Shown in pieces: positions 12,540 to 25,012 of a stretch of 64,000 nucleotides of DNA. How positions within the stretch are numbered: position 1 is the stretch's first letter; each line of letters opens with the position of its first letter. Position numbers and translations under genes: made by a program. The notes beneath the pieces are model-generated. The model did no database searches. It was not told the DNA's origin and saw only the letters and a program-made list of their open reading frames with translations. The DNA is from Aquatica leii (Eukaryota > Arthropoda > Insecta > Coleoptera > Lampyridae), in contig CM069432.1 in the NCBI GenBank assembly GCA_035610365.1, positions 179,227,027 to 179,291,026 on the forward strand, given 5' to 3'.

Positions 12540-13545
12540 AAAAAGTGTTAAGTATTTAAATGGCGAGATAAAGTAAGCAAATACAAGCACAAATTAAAAA
12601 ATTAAAAAATAACCCTACAAAGAAAATTGAAAAAGAACAGCAGAAAAAAAACGACAAAAAAAATTAATAAAAACCAAATTTTAAATTAAAGAAGAATTTG
12701 AAAATCAAATTCAACCGAAGGAAAATAAAGTTCATTTATTGGAAACTGACATCGATACAATTAGAATAGAATGCGACGATGATAACCTATGACGATAAAG
12801 AGATATGAGTCAAGTAATTGATGAAGTTTATCGGTTCGACAATAGTTTGTCATTTCTAAGTAAAGAAATAAGACAATTAGTTATTAAAAGAAATAGCACG
12901 AACAAATTAGTTTCAAAACTTATTACTTCAAGCTACATCCAATAAACCAAAACTTGATGGAAATAAAATAAGTTTACATCTTATAAAATTTATAAAAGTT
13001 TAAAAATTTTATCTCAAAAATTTTAAAATTGAAGAAACACATGAAGTGTATACAACAGTGAAATGTCTTGAAGCTGACGTTAGAATTTAGGCAGAAATGC
13101 ACATGAATGAATAGGATAATTTTAAAAATTTTGAACAAGATTTTATCAATTATTATTGGTCTACTACAATAGAAGATAAAATTCATGCATCCATTTGTGA
13201 ACGATCGCAGATTAAGGAGCTACATTTATCATGTTTGGCGTTGGGTAAGAAACATCTTCAGCCTCAAATACCGAAAGTTATTTTATTAAACGCTGTAACA
13301 ACCCATTTTCCATATGAAGTTGAAAACACTCAATTTTTGCTCAGATAAACAATTAACTAATTACTGCAGGTTTTAAACCGGTTAGAAATGCGACAAAGCA
13401 GAAGAGAAAGCCCAAATCAAAACCACTAGCATTAAGCAAACCTATATGATAGTCGTAACAGATGTCCAAGTGAAACAAGACATTCTAGAAGAAATCGCCA
13501 CGCTATAAATCTAGTAAATTATGTGCCAGGATTAATAAGAAGAGT
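12540..13545 (+). pseudogene. LTR-retrotransposon gag-like pseudogene
   Basis: A lysine-rich N-terminal part (about 12560-12720) is followed from about 12930 by a segment readable as SNKPKLDGNKISLHLIKF, TVKCLEADVRI and DFINYYWSTTIEDKIHASI. This resembles the capsid part of arthropod gypsy gag proteins, including the aromatic pattern before the final helix. The end (about 13370-13540) reads as a polar, arginine-rich tail with RLEMRQSRRESPNQ and NLVNYVPG. Frameshifts and stops break every frame. No pol sequence accompanies it. I infer a gag-only relic; the exact family is uncertain because conservation is low. Confidence 0.6.
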
Positions 13546-13662
13546 AATATTTGCCTACGAACCCGTAGAGAAAAAAAGGTTTATCTTGTGCAAAGTCGTG
13601 GATTACATCATATTTTAAAAAATTAAAACGTAGCACGCGCGAGGCGCGAGAAGGTGTTACAT
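13529..13662 (+). repeat. Direct repeat, right copy (LTR-like)
   Basis: Second copy of the repeat at 12033-12154, about 1.5 kb downstream in the same orientation and directly after the gag-like tail. It contains an added CGCGAGGCG near its end. Confidence 0.6.
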
Positions 13663-13669
13663 AGGTGTT

Positions 13670-16600
13670 GTTGTTAAAGTGTTTTTAATTACTTATTTAA
13701 CATTAATTTAGATGTTACAAATCAAATGTTTCATTTAGAAATGTTTGTTTTACTTCATAAGAATCTAAGCAATGTTAGTTGTCTAACAGATATGTGACAT
13801 AAAAAACAGCTATTTCTAAAGTTCATGTAATGTATAAATGTACGTGTTATTGGTAAAGTTAGTTAATGCAGCGTCAAACATAATGTATTATAAAAAAAAT
13901 AGTATCTTGCAAAATAATACAAATTACTTATAATCCCGGATTTAAAACCTATTTAAATTCAATAACGTTTTTTCCTAAATTTAAAAAGTTTTACAAACTG
14001 AGATGTTTTAATAATTACATAAAAAGTAGTTTAATTAATAAGTATTGATTAATATAAAATAATCCGTACGTTTTTAAAAAAATAGTATACATGCAACTTG
14101 TATATTTTTGAAAGAAAATTACTTATGGTTCAACTTAAAAAACAAAATTAGTTAACACGATGGGAATCTTGTACAGACATATTTAATTAATTAATATTTC
14201 AACGCAAACAAAACTATTTACAGATTAAAAATTAAATCTATCGTACCAAATTGCAGAATTACATTGATAGTAATTTAATATTTTGAATAAAGATATTGTT
14301 AGCTTCGGTATTAGCAGTTACTGTGGCTCATGGGTTAGTATTATTTCATTATTAATAAAGGCTTTATGTGTGCGATAATAAATCCTTTTGCTTAAACTGT
14401 AATAGCGAAAAATATCGCCTGAAATGCTACACGCTTATTATATGGTTGATCGAGGTTATTGGCTTTATATTGGATTAGTTCTTGTACGTCATCTAATTTG
14501 AGGATTAAATTTCTAATACGTTTCACGCGATACGTTAACGCTAAAAACACATTCCATTAATTACAATGTTATCAAAAAAGGATACTTCAATAATAAACCA
14601 AATGTTTGTGTAAAGATGTGTTTTAATTATTCCACAGTTCAAACAATGCTTAATACACTATGCAAGCACAATGTGTGTTGGGTACTTTCAAATGGAATAG
14701 AATAAACAGAAGTTCCAACGTTCAAGTTTATAATAAATTATCATATCAATTCTGTTAATATGTTAAATTTTCTACGTAGATACTATCTTAGAACTGTCCA
14801 ACAAAATTGCTATAAATACTTTATATCTTTTATATCGGTTACAATTTTTAAACATTAAATAATTAACTACGTAAAGTTTTTATAAAATCAATGATTTTAA
14901 TTTAGTCTAAAGAAGCAAAGAAATTTTGGTTAATTTTTTTTACTTTATTTAAAAATTTTAATATAATTTTTTATTCTAGTGCTATCTTTTTTATACAGTC
15001 ATATTTTTAAGGCGCACTTTCCCACTCTAAATGTTTTGATAATTGTTTTCGTAAAATTTTGAAATCCGGAAGTAACCAGCATTTTATTACTTATATGTGT
15101 ATGTAGCATAAAGTAGATACAGTCGCTATAGAAATATGTAGTTTCAGTAGATAAATAAATTCATAGTACTATTTAATTAAACTGAATAGTAAATATTGTC
15201 TTTTTTTCTTTATGTATTATTACATATATAAAATTGTATTGTAAGAACAACTTATAATTATTCAAAATTCAGTTTTTTAGTTAACTTTTAATAATATATC
15301 TTAATTATTATTGTGTAATAATATATTTTTTTTAAATTTTTATATTCTATATATTTAAATAAATATTTAATTTTGATTTGCACAATTGAATAAGTGTTAA
15401 TTCATTTAATGAGTTTTATGAAACAGAAATGTACGTGCATTTGTAAACATGAAAAAGTACTTTTTGTAATTACAATTGTTTTAAATTAGTTAAATTATAT
15501 ATATACTTAACTTCATAAAATAATATTGTTTTTATGTTTAATTAAAAATTACAAATGATTATACAAAAAAATTATAAAACAGTGTTTTTGAAATGGATAC
15601 ATCCAAATTGTTAAAAACCACATAAAATATACAATTTTAGTAATTGTAGAGAAACAATTATTATTTATTTTCTAATTAATTCTGTTCAAAAATACGTAAA
15701 TTTAAAATTAAATTTAAATTTACAATTATATAATTACTTACGTGTAGTGCGCATACTATTATTATTTAATTAATTAACTGTCGGATGTGTATAGCTTTAG
15801 TGGTAAACTGGACCTAGGATATAAAACAAACTAAAAAGTACATATGGCATTTGCAGATTTATTTTACAAATATTTCTTCTTAACTGCTATATAGAAACTG
15901 GTTGCGAGGTTCTTCATTGCTTTTTGTACCATACTAGTGCACACTATTTTTTGAATTAATATTTTAAAATCGCCATTAATTTTTTACTCTACTTTTTAAC
16001 GGTTATTTTTATGATGCTTACTATCTGTCATTATTTAAACCAAGTTCTATATGTATTAAACTGGCTTTAACTTTTGTATATTTTGAAAAAAACTCAAGTT
16101 TTAGTTTCGTGCTTTTTAATACTGATACAATGGAGTCACTATTTAAAACTATTTATGCGTATAACACTACAATAGAATCACTATTCAAGTGCTCAGTAAA
16201 AACTTTTGGTTAAATTAATTTAATAAAGAATAGTGGTAGATCAACACGTGATTAAATTTTGTCAGACACATCTTTGTGATTTTTGCTTTTACGGCAATAA
16301 CAAGCTTATAAAAAAATTACGCACCACTGTATTACATGCGCGAGAACCGCTACTGTTTTTAGGTATGTGATAAGTGGAAGATGCGCCGCACGTAACAGAA
16401 AAATCATGACATGTAAAAAAATCTCTCGATGTTACACACTTGAGAATACGGTGAAAACATAGCTTGTAGTTTACTATAAATAAATGCAATTAACAAAAAC
16501 ATTTAGCCCTTTCGAGTCGTATGGCATTGAACTGACGCGTTTATTTTTAATAGAAAGTACGGAAGATTAGAGTAAGGAATGAAATTGTACGCAGTCAAAA

Positions 16601-16680
16601 CCAGACAAACTGTTTAGTTGACCGTTTGTGAAATAAAACCTGATGACGTGTAACTGACTTGTGCTGTTTATATTCATATT
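13670..16680. other. AT-rich non-coding stretch
   Basis: No element or gene is recognisable. Open frames here, including one on the minus strand at 16289-16489, have no family resemblance I can see. Confidence 0.6.
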
Positions 16681-16689
16681 TTTTTATTT

Positions 16690-17220
16690 CAAGGTGAAGT
16701 ATCTATTCATAAACTCAAAGAATTAGAAGAACGATATAACAGTTTTATACCGCGTTTAAAAAATTCAATCAAGAATAGAAACTCAATTTGATGCATTACA
16801 ACCGGAATAACCTGCACAAAATGAAAATTCGAAGATTCCTATTAGGTCGTACTACGTAAAGCTCGATCAATTATCGATGCGTTTACTGTAACTAAACCTT
16901 TCTCTAAAAGTCTATCAAATGAAAGTCTTGTCTCAGCCATTGGTATAAACGCCAATAATTCACTCAAAACGAATGGGATTAAGTTACCTATGATTTCAAT
17001 GTTTATTTCGTTGACACAAGAAAATGATAACATAATTTCGATTCAAAAATACCATTATTTGCAATCCTCTCTACATGGAGTCGCAGCACATATGATAAAT
17101 TTAGTTGAATCTTTATTGTCCTTCTGCCAAACTGCGTGGAATACTCCATGCGAACGTTATAATAGCAAGCGTATGTTAGTTCACAAAGGTAACTCATATA
17201 CTGAATGAGCTAGTTTGAAT
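16690..17220 (+). pseudogene. BEL/Pao gag (DUF1759-like) fragment
   Basis: Structural gag part of the BEL element. A coiled-coil-like start (EERYN..., then KIQSRIETQFDALQPE near 16720-16800) is followed by the capsid core at about 16990-17200, with TQENDNIISIQKYHYLQSSL, GVAAHMINLVESL, and AWNTPCERYNSKRMLV. The pattern HNN(D/N)LSxxQKxxYLxxSLxGxAA...AWxxLxxRYxNKR is typical of BEL gag. Stops separate the pieces, and the following about 180 bases before the zinc knuckles are broken. Confidence 0.82.
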
Positions 17221-17269
17221 GACTTGCAAATTTATTAACGCTAAAGCAGATCTTGTTAAAACTTTGGAG

Positions 17270-17950
17270 ACTAAGCCAAACACTAAAATTGCGATTGGCA
17301 AGGCAGCAATCATTTTCAAATGCAAGTTGTTGTTCTCTTTGCAAAGGTGCACATGTTTTCTTAAATAATCTATTGCTTCACGCAATACCAAAGTGAAGGA
17401 GTTAAAGGTTTGCATAAAGTGTCTGTGCAAGGGGCATTTCTCGCCATGTTGTAGTTCAAAATTTAGCTGTAAGTATTGTAAGAGGAAACATCATTCTCTT
17501 CTTCATTCTGATGTTTTTGTCTCACAATCTGGTTCTTTGTTAATTTTTTTAGAGAAAGTCAACGAAATAACTGCTGTTTCATCTAATGCAATTTCGGTAT
17601 TGCTTCTTACTGCACGAGTAAAGATTATAGATAGACATGGTGTTTCGCATGTTGTTGATTCGGAAGCCCAATCGTGTTTCATTACTATTTCGCTGTATCA
17701 AAAACAAAAGTTGCATACATCAACAGTAAATATTACTGTCTCGGGGGTAGGAAAGGTAGTATCAAAAACAACTCAACGTTCTAACGTCAATATACATCTA
17801 TGGTTTCCTCGTGCACAACACAGATGTTCTATCCCTAGTGTTCACATTGATAAAGATGAACTTATCATACCTAATAGTTGCAAGTTAGCTGATCCTGATT
17901 TTAATAAACCTAGTTCTATCGATTTGCTTATCGGTGCACGTATCTTTTGA
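17270..17950 (+). pseudogene. BEL/Pao zinc knuckles and aspartic protease (DUF1758)
   Basis: The open part is 17393-17950 (185 codons). It starts inside a CxxCxxxxH knuckle (VCIKCLCKGHFSPCC), followed by CKYCKRKHHSLLH, the usual second knuckle. An out-of-frame CSLCKGAHVF block lies upstream near 17320. From residue about 65 comes the protease: ISVLLLTARVKIIDRHG, then HVVDSEAQSCFI where the family has the active-site DSG(S/A)QxxFI; Gly is replaced by Glu, so the protease is probably dead. It ends with LADPDFNKPSSIDLLIGARI, the conserved C-terminal flap and helix. It is the longest intact frame of this element. Confidence 0.88.
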
Positions 17951-18039
17951 GATTTAATAAGCATTGGACAAATTCGGCATAGTCAAAATCTTCCAGTACT
18001 TTAGAACTTTAGGTTGTTTTAAGTTCTGGAAACATCGGA

Positions 18040-18120
18040 ACCAATTCAAACGTAGGATTTGAACACAGTCACATGCGGTACTGCTAGTGCTTTCTTTTTG
18101 GCTATACGATGACCTGATGT
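18040..18120 (+). pseudogene. BEL/Pao reverse transcriptase stub
   Basis: A single recognisable RT block, LNTVTCGTASAFFLAIR, matches the BEL motif VTFGTxSAPFLAxR just before the catalytic YVDD box. Protease residues end only about 100 bases upstream, so several hundred bases of RT are deleted; no YxDD follows. Confidence 0.75.
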
Positions 18121-18279
18121 TTTTCATATCTGCGCCTACACAGAACAAAATAACTAAACGCGTTATTTTATCTGAAAATTCTAAAAATTTGTTTAAGATT
18201 CTTAGGTCCGTGTATTATTATATATAAAATAGTTTGCAACAGTTCTGACTAGAAGGACTTCTTTGGAACGATCCTAAGT

Positions 18280-18830
18280 TATTACTTGAACTTAAAATAC
18301 CAAGATTTGCACTTTTCGGTAACCACCTTGATGTCTAAATCAATGGTATCTCTGACGTTTCAACGCGAGCGCATGTATATTTGTATATACGTACGTTTTA
18401 CTGACCACATCGGTCATGTTTCTGTTAAACTTTTCTTTCATAGGCAAATGTTTCTCTTCTTAAACCTGTAAGGATTCCTGGGTTGGAATTGTGTAGAACT
18501 ACGATCTTGGCAAAATCGCTGGATCAATGTACAAAAGCGCTTAATATACAAATTTCTCGCCGTTTTTTGCTGGACATACTCGTCTATTATCCTAGGATGG
18601 TTAATAACAAATTCTTCTTTTTTGAAACGTTCGTGTGTAATCGGGTAGTAGAAATCCAGAAAACCACAAAAAATGATAAATAGTGTCATGTTCCTACTTT
18701 ATCAAATCCAAGTGATCTGTTATCTAAGGGTGTCACCGCAACTAGCCTAATTTGTCCGAATCTTTGGTGGCATAGTTTAGAATGGCTAGTAAAGGAACAA
18801 TCTTTGTGAGCTAGAAGCGCGGAAACTTCA
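18280..18830 (+). pseudogene. BEL/Pao RNase H fragment
   Basis: Remnant of the RNase H domain that removes the RNA template. Across shifting frames one reads an NGISDVS block (family HGFSDAS, with the first catalytic Asp), STDHIGHVSVKLL-like and LELC blocks, a segment with SSIILGWL, then FETFVCNRVVEIQKTTKNDK at about 18626-18680, and finally NPSDLLSKGVTATSL and LWWHSLEWLVK at about 18705-18800. The last blocks are diagnostic of BEL/Pao. Multiple frameshifts and stops. Confidence 0.82.
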
Positions 18831-18989
18831 CCCATACTTTCTAAAATAAAAATTATTACTTATTGTTTTCATACAAATTTAAAGATTGTTTAGTTCAAAA
18901 ATTATTGAAACTAATATATCTATTAGCCTATTGCTAATTGCTCTAATAGCCTATTGCTTGCGATTTATTGCGAATTGTCGATTGATTTC

Positions 18990-19830
18990 TGATGCGCGAG
19001 TACTGCTAAAGAAATTCATTTCGCTCTAATGTCGCTTGCCAAGCAAGCTCTATTAGATTCCTTTGACTAAGAATTAAAATCACTCGCTGAAAATGAACCA
19101 CTTGTAATCGGATTGTCCGATTAAATCCCTTTATAGAGGGTGATGAAATAATTCGAGTAGGTCGTTTATCAAATGCCACTTTTAGTTACGACAAAAAACA
19201 TCCCATTCTCTTATCAAAGACACATCATATTTCTCAATTAATAATGCAAAAGAACATCACAGATTGCTACACGCTTGGCCGCAAGCAATATTGTATTCAA
19301 TAAACCAGCGTTACTAGATTAGCTTAGAGCATAGTTTGGCAAACCGTACGATTCGAACTTGCGTTAATTGCTTGCGCTGATAGGAAATCTTGCTGCAACT
19401 AGATTGCGTCTCTCATTCTTTTTTGAAAGAAAATTGACAGTATTATTCATCAATTAAGCAATGAGTACAAAATTGACTGACTCTTTATACCAGTAAACTC
19501 TCCTTATTTTGGAGGATTGTAGGAAGGTGCCATTAAAAGCTTAAAGCATCACCTTAAGCGCGTTACATCGAATGCACACTTAACCGTTGAAGAGTTGACT
19601 ATTTTATTTTCAGAAGTTGAGTCTATATGCAATTCAAGGCCTCTGTCTCTTTTCTCTTCCGATTCTTTGGCCCTATATCTTTTTTTTTCCTTGTTGGTCG
19701 TCCGCTGCCGACAATCAACGAGCCAGACGTCATTCATATACTGGAATCACGTTTGTCATTGTATCAACGGATTCAAGCTTTACAACAACATTTTTGATTT
19801 CACTGGATCCATGAATTATCAATTAACAAA
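18990..19830 (+). pseudogene. BEL/Pao integrase fragment
   Basis: Remnant of the integrase that inserted the element. The zinc-binding N-terminal part (about 19110-19330) reads EGDEIIRVGRLSNATFSYDK and HPILLSKTHHISQLIMQKN. The core's C-terminal half (about 19485-19660) reads NSPYFGGL, EGAIKSLKHHLKRVTSNAHL and TVEELTILFSEVESICNSRP, which contains the catalytic Glu region. The tail (about 19690-19800, another frame) reads LVGRPLPTINEPDVIHILES and RIQALQQHF. The middle of the catalytic core is missing. Order and wording match BEL/Pao integrases. Confidence 0.85.
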
Positions 19831-22800
19831 AAAATTGGCGTTAAATCTACATATGTTGTACTTCAGATTACGCTTATATAACATAAAACAATTTATAAGA
19901 TTTTTCTTTTTTTTTGAATATTTAGTTAAACCAGTTTTATGGAACTTTATACGTTATTAGTTTTTTTTTTCGAATTATATTTAAAAACAGACAAAAATTA
20001 AATTATGTTTTTTATGTAAACCGGTTTTAATTATAACTAAAAATAGAGAATTTATATATTTTACAATGTTTTATCAATTTAATATTGTTGTTTTTAAATT
20101 AGATGTTTTACGCTTTTAAAACGTTTTAAACATTGTTAAAGTAATTATGTATTTTATTTCTGTAACACGTTTTTAAACTGTTTGTTATTCAATTATATTA
20201 TTATTTTTATTAAATTGAAAATGTTAAACAGGGTTATAACTAAGAAAAAACATATCATTTATCAGATCTAATTACATCTACGTTATTATTTTATTTTGTA
20301 TTTATTTTTTCAATTAACCTACATAAGTTAACACAAGATTTTTTTTGTATAAATTCAAATTTAATAATTTCCTAGAAAAATTATTTCAGTTATGCTATAC
20401 ATGTATACTTCATTCAATAATATAAAAGATTTTTTACGTATATATGCTATTCAATTTTAAAAAACTGACTTACAAACATCGCGAACATTATTCAACAGAA
20501 GATTATCATTTGACTGTAAATAAATATAATCAAAACAGAAACAGTTTTCAAATGATTGTTGTTTGTGTAATTCGTTTCAGACAGTAACCTTTATAGCTTT
20601 AAAACTCAAACAATTCTAGACAATACAAAAAGAAAACAGTTTAGTTCGTTTGAATTATAAGTGATAGAAATATGATCTTGCATTAAATCCTTGTTAAAAT
20701 TTTCAGGTATATACGAATAGTCTTGATTTCCTGTGAGATTACATATTATTGGGCGCACTGGACGTAATTTCCCATAAGGATTACACATTCAAGCTCCAAA
20801 CTTTGTTAAAGGGCACAGCGGTATGAACTATAATTGTTAATTCTTTTTGTTGTAAAAGTCGACCTGGACGTTAAATCAATTTTACAGCTTAAGACGTTGT
20901 ACGAATATTGATATTCTTTATTTTTGTACAAAACGTAGGTTAGCTTGTTTTTATGTTTCTCGATTTCTTATTCCATTCCGTTTTTAGAACACAAATGACG
21001 TCAGGGGTGGGTCTACTACGTCACTATAATATCGATCCATTGTCGCTCCTGACGCTGGACCAGACATAGTTAAACACCGTATCCGGTGTAAATGATGACA
21101 GGGGTGTTTAAATAATGATGGCAGATTACATGGACCAGTTGTCCGTGTCCGTAGAATAATGTATTACGACCAGATTATAACCAAAACACGCTCTTTCGAT
21201 TATCTTTTAAACTTATTTCAATAAACCTTGCAATAAAAATTAGCAAACTTAAAACAAACAAATCTAAATTGAAAAATACTTAAATAGTACAATAGATACA
21301 TTTTAATTATTTCGATTAACTTAGATGGCAAATTAGTGCTGATTTACAATTGAAATGTGTTCTCTCGGCATAACTGACCTAGGTTTTATTATAAAAAAGT
21401 TTTTATTATGTCACTGTGTTTTTTTTATTTTTTAAACAAAAATTATTCTTAATTGCACAAGTAATAAATATAAAAACAATTGTGTGTATTTATGTATTAA
21501 ATGTTCAAGAAGCCACTGATAAAATTAGGTATTTACTAAACGTTATCTAAGTAGCATACATTGTTGTGATGTATTTATCTATACAATTACTGAAATGAAA
21601 AGGGCATTTAAACTATCATGGCTCATTTATAATTAATTTTTCATATTTTTGATATATAGATAATAGTTTTCCTTAACACTTCTACAAACAATTAAAAAAA
21701 GTTTTAATAGATTTATAAGTTTCAACAGATGCAAAACAAAATCTTTTTGATATATAATTTAAGTATACTTAGATAACAATAAATAAAATCAATTTTTTTG
21801 TTAAACTGTTTGAGGTAAATCTAAATCGTTACAAAATTCTAAGTTTGATTTTGTACATTGTATACATCATTTTTTAATTTAAATATTTTCCAGAAATCTC
21901 CTTGAAAACAACATTTTCCTGCTTATTAACGCGCTGAAAAATTTAATTTTCCAGGCTAATACTGTAAAGATTTTACAAGACGCAAAACACTGTGTAACTA
22001 TAGTAGCCAACAAAATTGACAAACTTGATTTTTGTGAAATTTGTAAAAACAATTTCTAAAATTTGTAAATTTTTTCTTTTTTTACGATTTCCGGAAAAAA
22101 AATAATACAAAACGCGTCAGTAAAATCTCTTACTTGACTCGGAGCTTTAAACAAACTGCCTCGCATTTCAATTTAACTCTTTTTCATTTATGTAAGTTTA
22201 CAAACCTTATCATTCTATATTGTAATAAATGCGTTTTTCTTTTGTTTTTGTTTGTGAAATATATGTATAGATAAATAAGTAAAAATTATTTAGTACACTA
22301 TAAAAAAATGACTATTTTGTGAATTTGATATATGTAATAATAATCATTATTAAGTTTAGCGGTAAGTAAGTAAATAAAACAACCTAAAATGTTAACGTTT
22401 AATAGTTTTCTACAAATATCTATTATAATATTTTAATCAGATACTTTGTACAACTCATGCGTATTACAATAAATAGAATTCCCTGCGCAGTTACCTAAAA
22501 TCTTGGAAACCACACATTGCTTCCTGAAATCCTTACGTTATATTACACCCCTCGACAAATTAAGCGCAGGTTCTGAAATATAAATGTTGCAAAATATTAA
22601 GTGCTACAAATTAATTGCAAAAATTTAAGTTTTAATTATACAGTTAGATGTATGCATCTAATCTTAAAAAGTAAAATTAAAAATTTTTTAACACACTTTA
22701 AAACTAACTTTTTCTAACTAGCCTTATATTTTTTTAAAATTTAATTACTGTAATTTTTTTATTATTACATGTCAAACTATTTTCTATAAATTTAACTAAA

Positions 22801-22888
22801 CATTAGCATTTTGTTTCGTTAACTGTATTTTTATTTATAAATTTTTTTAATATATCAGTCAGTGAAATTTTTGTTAACAGTTTATTAC
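19830..22888. other. AT-rich stretch, no recognised gene
   Basis: No family is recognised. A minus-strand frame at 20606-20788 (60 codons) is unlike its surroundings in composition but has no motif I can name. A less AT-rich patch at about 20990-21190 contains one TGACGTCA palindrome (20996-21003). Confidence 0.5.
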
Positions 22889-23057
22889 TGTAATGTATGC
22901 TACATGGCAGCATCGCTTAAATATACATTTCTATACGAATACCAAGGTCATGGTTGCTAAAACAAAATCTATTAAAAGTTCACCAGTTATTACAGTTAAG
23001 AAATAGTAGATAAAATACAAGGTATTATTGTTACAAATATGAAGCTCATAAATAACA
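22889..23057 (+). repeat. Short gypsy-type 5' LTR candidate
   Basis: The segment begins TGTAATGTATGC, ends ATAACA (TG...CA ends) and stops two bases before a canonical primer-binding site. At 169 bp it is short for a gypsy LTR, so it may be internally deleted. I found no second copy downstream. Confidence 0.55.
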
Positions 23058-23059
23058 AT

Positions 23060-23074
23060 TGGCGACGAGAATAC
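23060..23074 (+). other. Gypsy primer-binding site
   Basis: TGGCGACGAGAATAC starts with TGG, complementary to a tRNA CCA end, and is close to the TGGCGACGAG primer-binding site common in arthropod Ty3/gypsy elements. It lies two bases after the candidate LTR and 84 bases before gag similarity begins. Confidence 0.65.
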
Positions 23075-23143
23075 AAAAAATTTAAAATCAATAAAATGGC
23101 AAAAAACGTGTATGGTCATATCAAAAAATTTTTAATAGAAAAA

Positions 23144-23480
23144 TGAAATTGAAAACTGGACTGAAAGTTTAAAACAATATTTCGTTGCTAATGACATCAA
23201 GGGAGTCCGCAGGTTTTTATTTTACTAACTTTGGTTGGTTCAAAAAGATATTCATTAATCAAGGATTAATGTACACCGAATGCACCAGTAACTAATTGTT
23301 TTTAGAAATTAAGGAATTAATGTTAAAACATTTGCAACCAACTCCAAATAAAAGTTTTTTGACTGTTTCATAGCAACACTTTTCTTTCCGCCAAACAGAA
23401 AATAGTATGTTTCTGCACGCCATATACATTACTCAACGAAATATATTTGTTAACTCTAAAACACATTGATAGTCATCTAC
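23144..23480 (+). pseudogene. Ty3/gypsy gag fragment
   Basis: Reads IENWTESLKQYFVANDIKGV at the start, matching the opening capsid helix of retropepsin-type gypsy gag (W...xxLxxYFxANxI). In another frame it continues with EIKELMLKHLQPTPNKS (family LKxHLxPKPN) and then a degraded FxxRxQ region. Frameshifts and stops leave no intact frame. Everything 3' of this (protease, RT, integrase) is absent, so this is a 5'-end relic of an element. Confidence 0.68.
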
Positions 23481-23489
23481 ATAATGTTT

Positions 23490-24959
23490 TAACCACTTAA
23501 CAGTCTTGTCCGACCTTAGTTCGGGTACGGTTTTTTCAGTATAGTGATATAAACCCAAGACTCGTTCGTGCAAGATTTGTATTGACTTGCAGGTAATTTT
23601 GTCAAATATGTCAAACTATTTAATCTTACAGGTCCGTAATTTTTAATTTATTTGACTCAAAATTGTTTATTTGTTTTTAAACATTTTATTTTTTTGCATG
23701 TATTGATGCTATGATTTTAGTTTCTAAATTAACAACATGTTAATCAGATACACGCTGTATGTATTTATTGCTTTCTAACCAATAAACATTTCTTTGTTTT
23801 TTTTTCTGAATTTTGGATATTGTTATCCTTCGGTTATTGTTATAATAAACCCCTAGTCCCAACGTGATTCTATGAAGCAGCGTGCACTGTAGTAAAATAA
23901 TTTTATTTTAGATAATATCGTAAGTTGTTACAAAAAAATTATTTAAAATTGAAAACTAATTTCTAATCAACGTTCAACAGTTAAGTACATTGGTAGTAAA
24001 GCAAAACTACAAATACAATAAATACATTTAATGGAAAATTAATCCATAGATATTCAACAATTTTTTGGTCTGGTTTAACCCCGGGAAATTTTTTATAGGG
24101 TTACTTGAAATTTATGGTATACTAATAAGAGTCGTTTACAAATGTTGCACATTTAGATAAAATTAAATTGAACTTATTATGTGAAAAATGTGCATGCCAA
24201 CTCGTATGAATAAAATTAAAAAATAGTTTACAATTTTAAATAATTTTTTTTTTATAACATATTTCTATATTATCAGAAACAACACGATTTTACTATTGGC
24301 TAAAACCCGTATTTTTTGGTATACCTCAATCAAGCAAAATTTTTTATAAAGAATAACTTTTTTTAGCTAATAATAAAATTGCTTCAATATGCTTAAGTAG
24401 ATACACTGTACCGACCTACCTAAATATATAAATAATTGAATTTCAGAAATAGATTAAATAGTTGTTGGAAATTTTTCAAGAATCAATTATACCTATTAAA
24501 AATAACTTTAAAACATTATTCTTGAATTTCTTTCAACAAATAATTACATATTATAATTTTTGAATCTGTATGACTGTCAGACGTATTAGTTTGAAATTTT
24601 TAATTAGTTCTTGTTGTTTCAGAGATTTAAATGGTCATTACTTTATTTTGCTTACCTAACTTGATTTTGTTACAAATTGTTGTTTAATTGTTTTTGGTTT
24701 TAATTATCCAGTTTGTGTAAGTGCTGTTGAAAAGATGAGAAATATGCATATTTTAACTTTAATTGCTTCTTATTAAAAGTTTTACTAGTCTAATAATTTG
24801 CATTTATAACATCTGGTAATATTTTTGAATTAAAATTAATTTTTTTAGATGTGCTTGTAGCGTTTTTGTTGTGTAGTTTACTAGTAGTTTTAATTACTAT
24901 TATTAATAATTTTTAAACATTTTGTTTACTAGGGTTAAGGTACGTCTCAAACAAACTAA

Positions 24960-24960
<1 letters not shown>
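23490..24960. other. AT-rich non-coding stretch
   Basis: No gene, element end or RNA is recognisable here. Confidence 0.55.
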
Positions 24961-25011
<51 letters not shown>

Positions 25012-25012
25012 T
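24961..25012. repeat. (TA)n microsatellite
   Basis: A run of A is followed by about 20 uninterrupted TA dinucleotides, with a single TG variant near 24998. Confidence 0.95.

Larger units (their letters stand above)
16690..19830 (+). mobile_element. BEL/Pao LTR retrotransposon, decayed copy 1
   Basis: Gag, zinc knuckles, aspartic protease, a small RT remnant, RNase H and integrase follow each other in the canonical BEL/Pao order on the plus strand. Compared with a full element (usually 5-7 kb of internal sequence), most of the RT domain is missing between the protease and RNase H. I found no convincing LTR pair, so the ends are set by the outermost coding similarity. Confidence 0.88.

Noticed and set aside
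20606-20788. Minus-strand 60-codon frame with protein-like composition
   Set aside because: No motif or family could be recognised and no neighbouring exon supports it.
20996-21003. TGACGTCA (CRE-like) palindrome, also at 1373-1380
   Set aside because: An 8-base motif twice in 64 kb is close to chance, and no promoter or gene is nearby.
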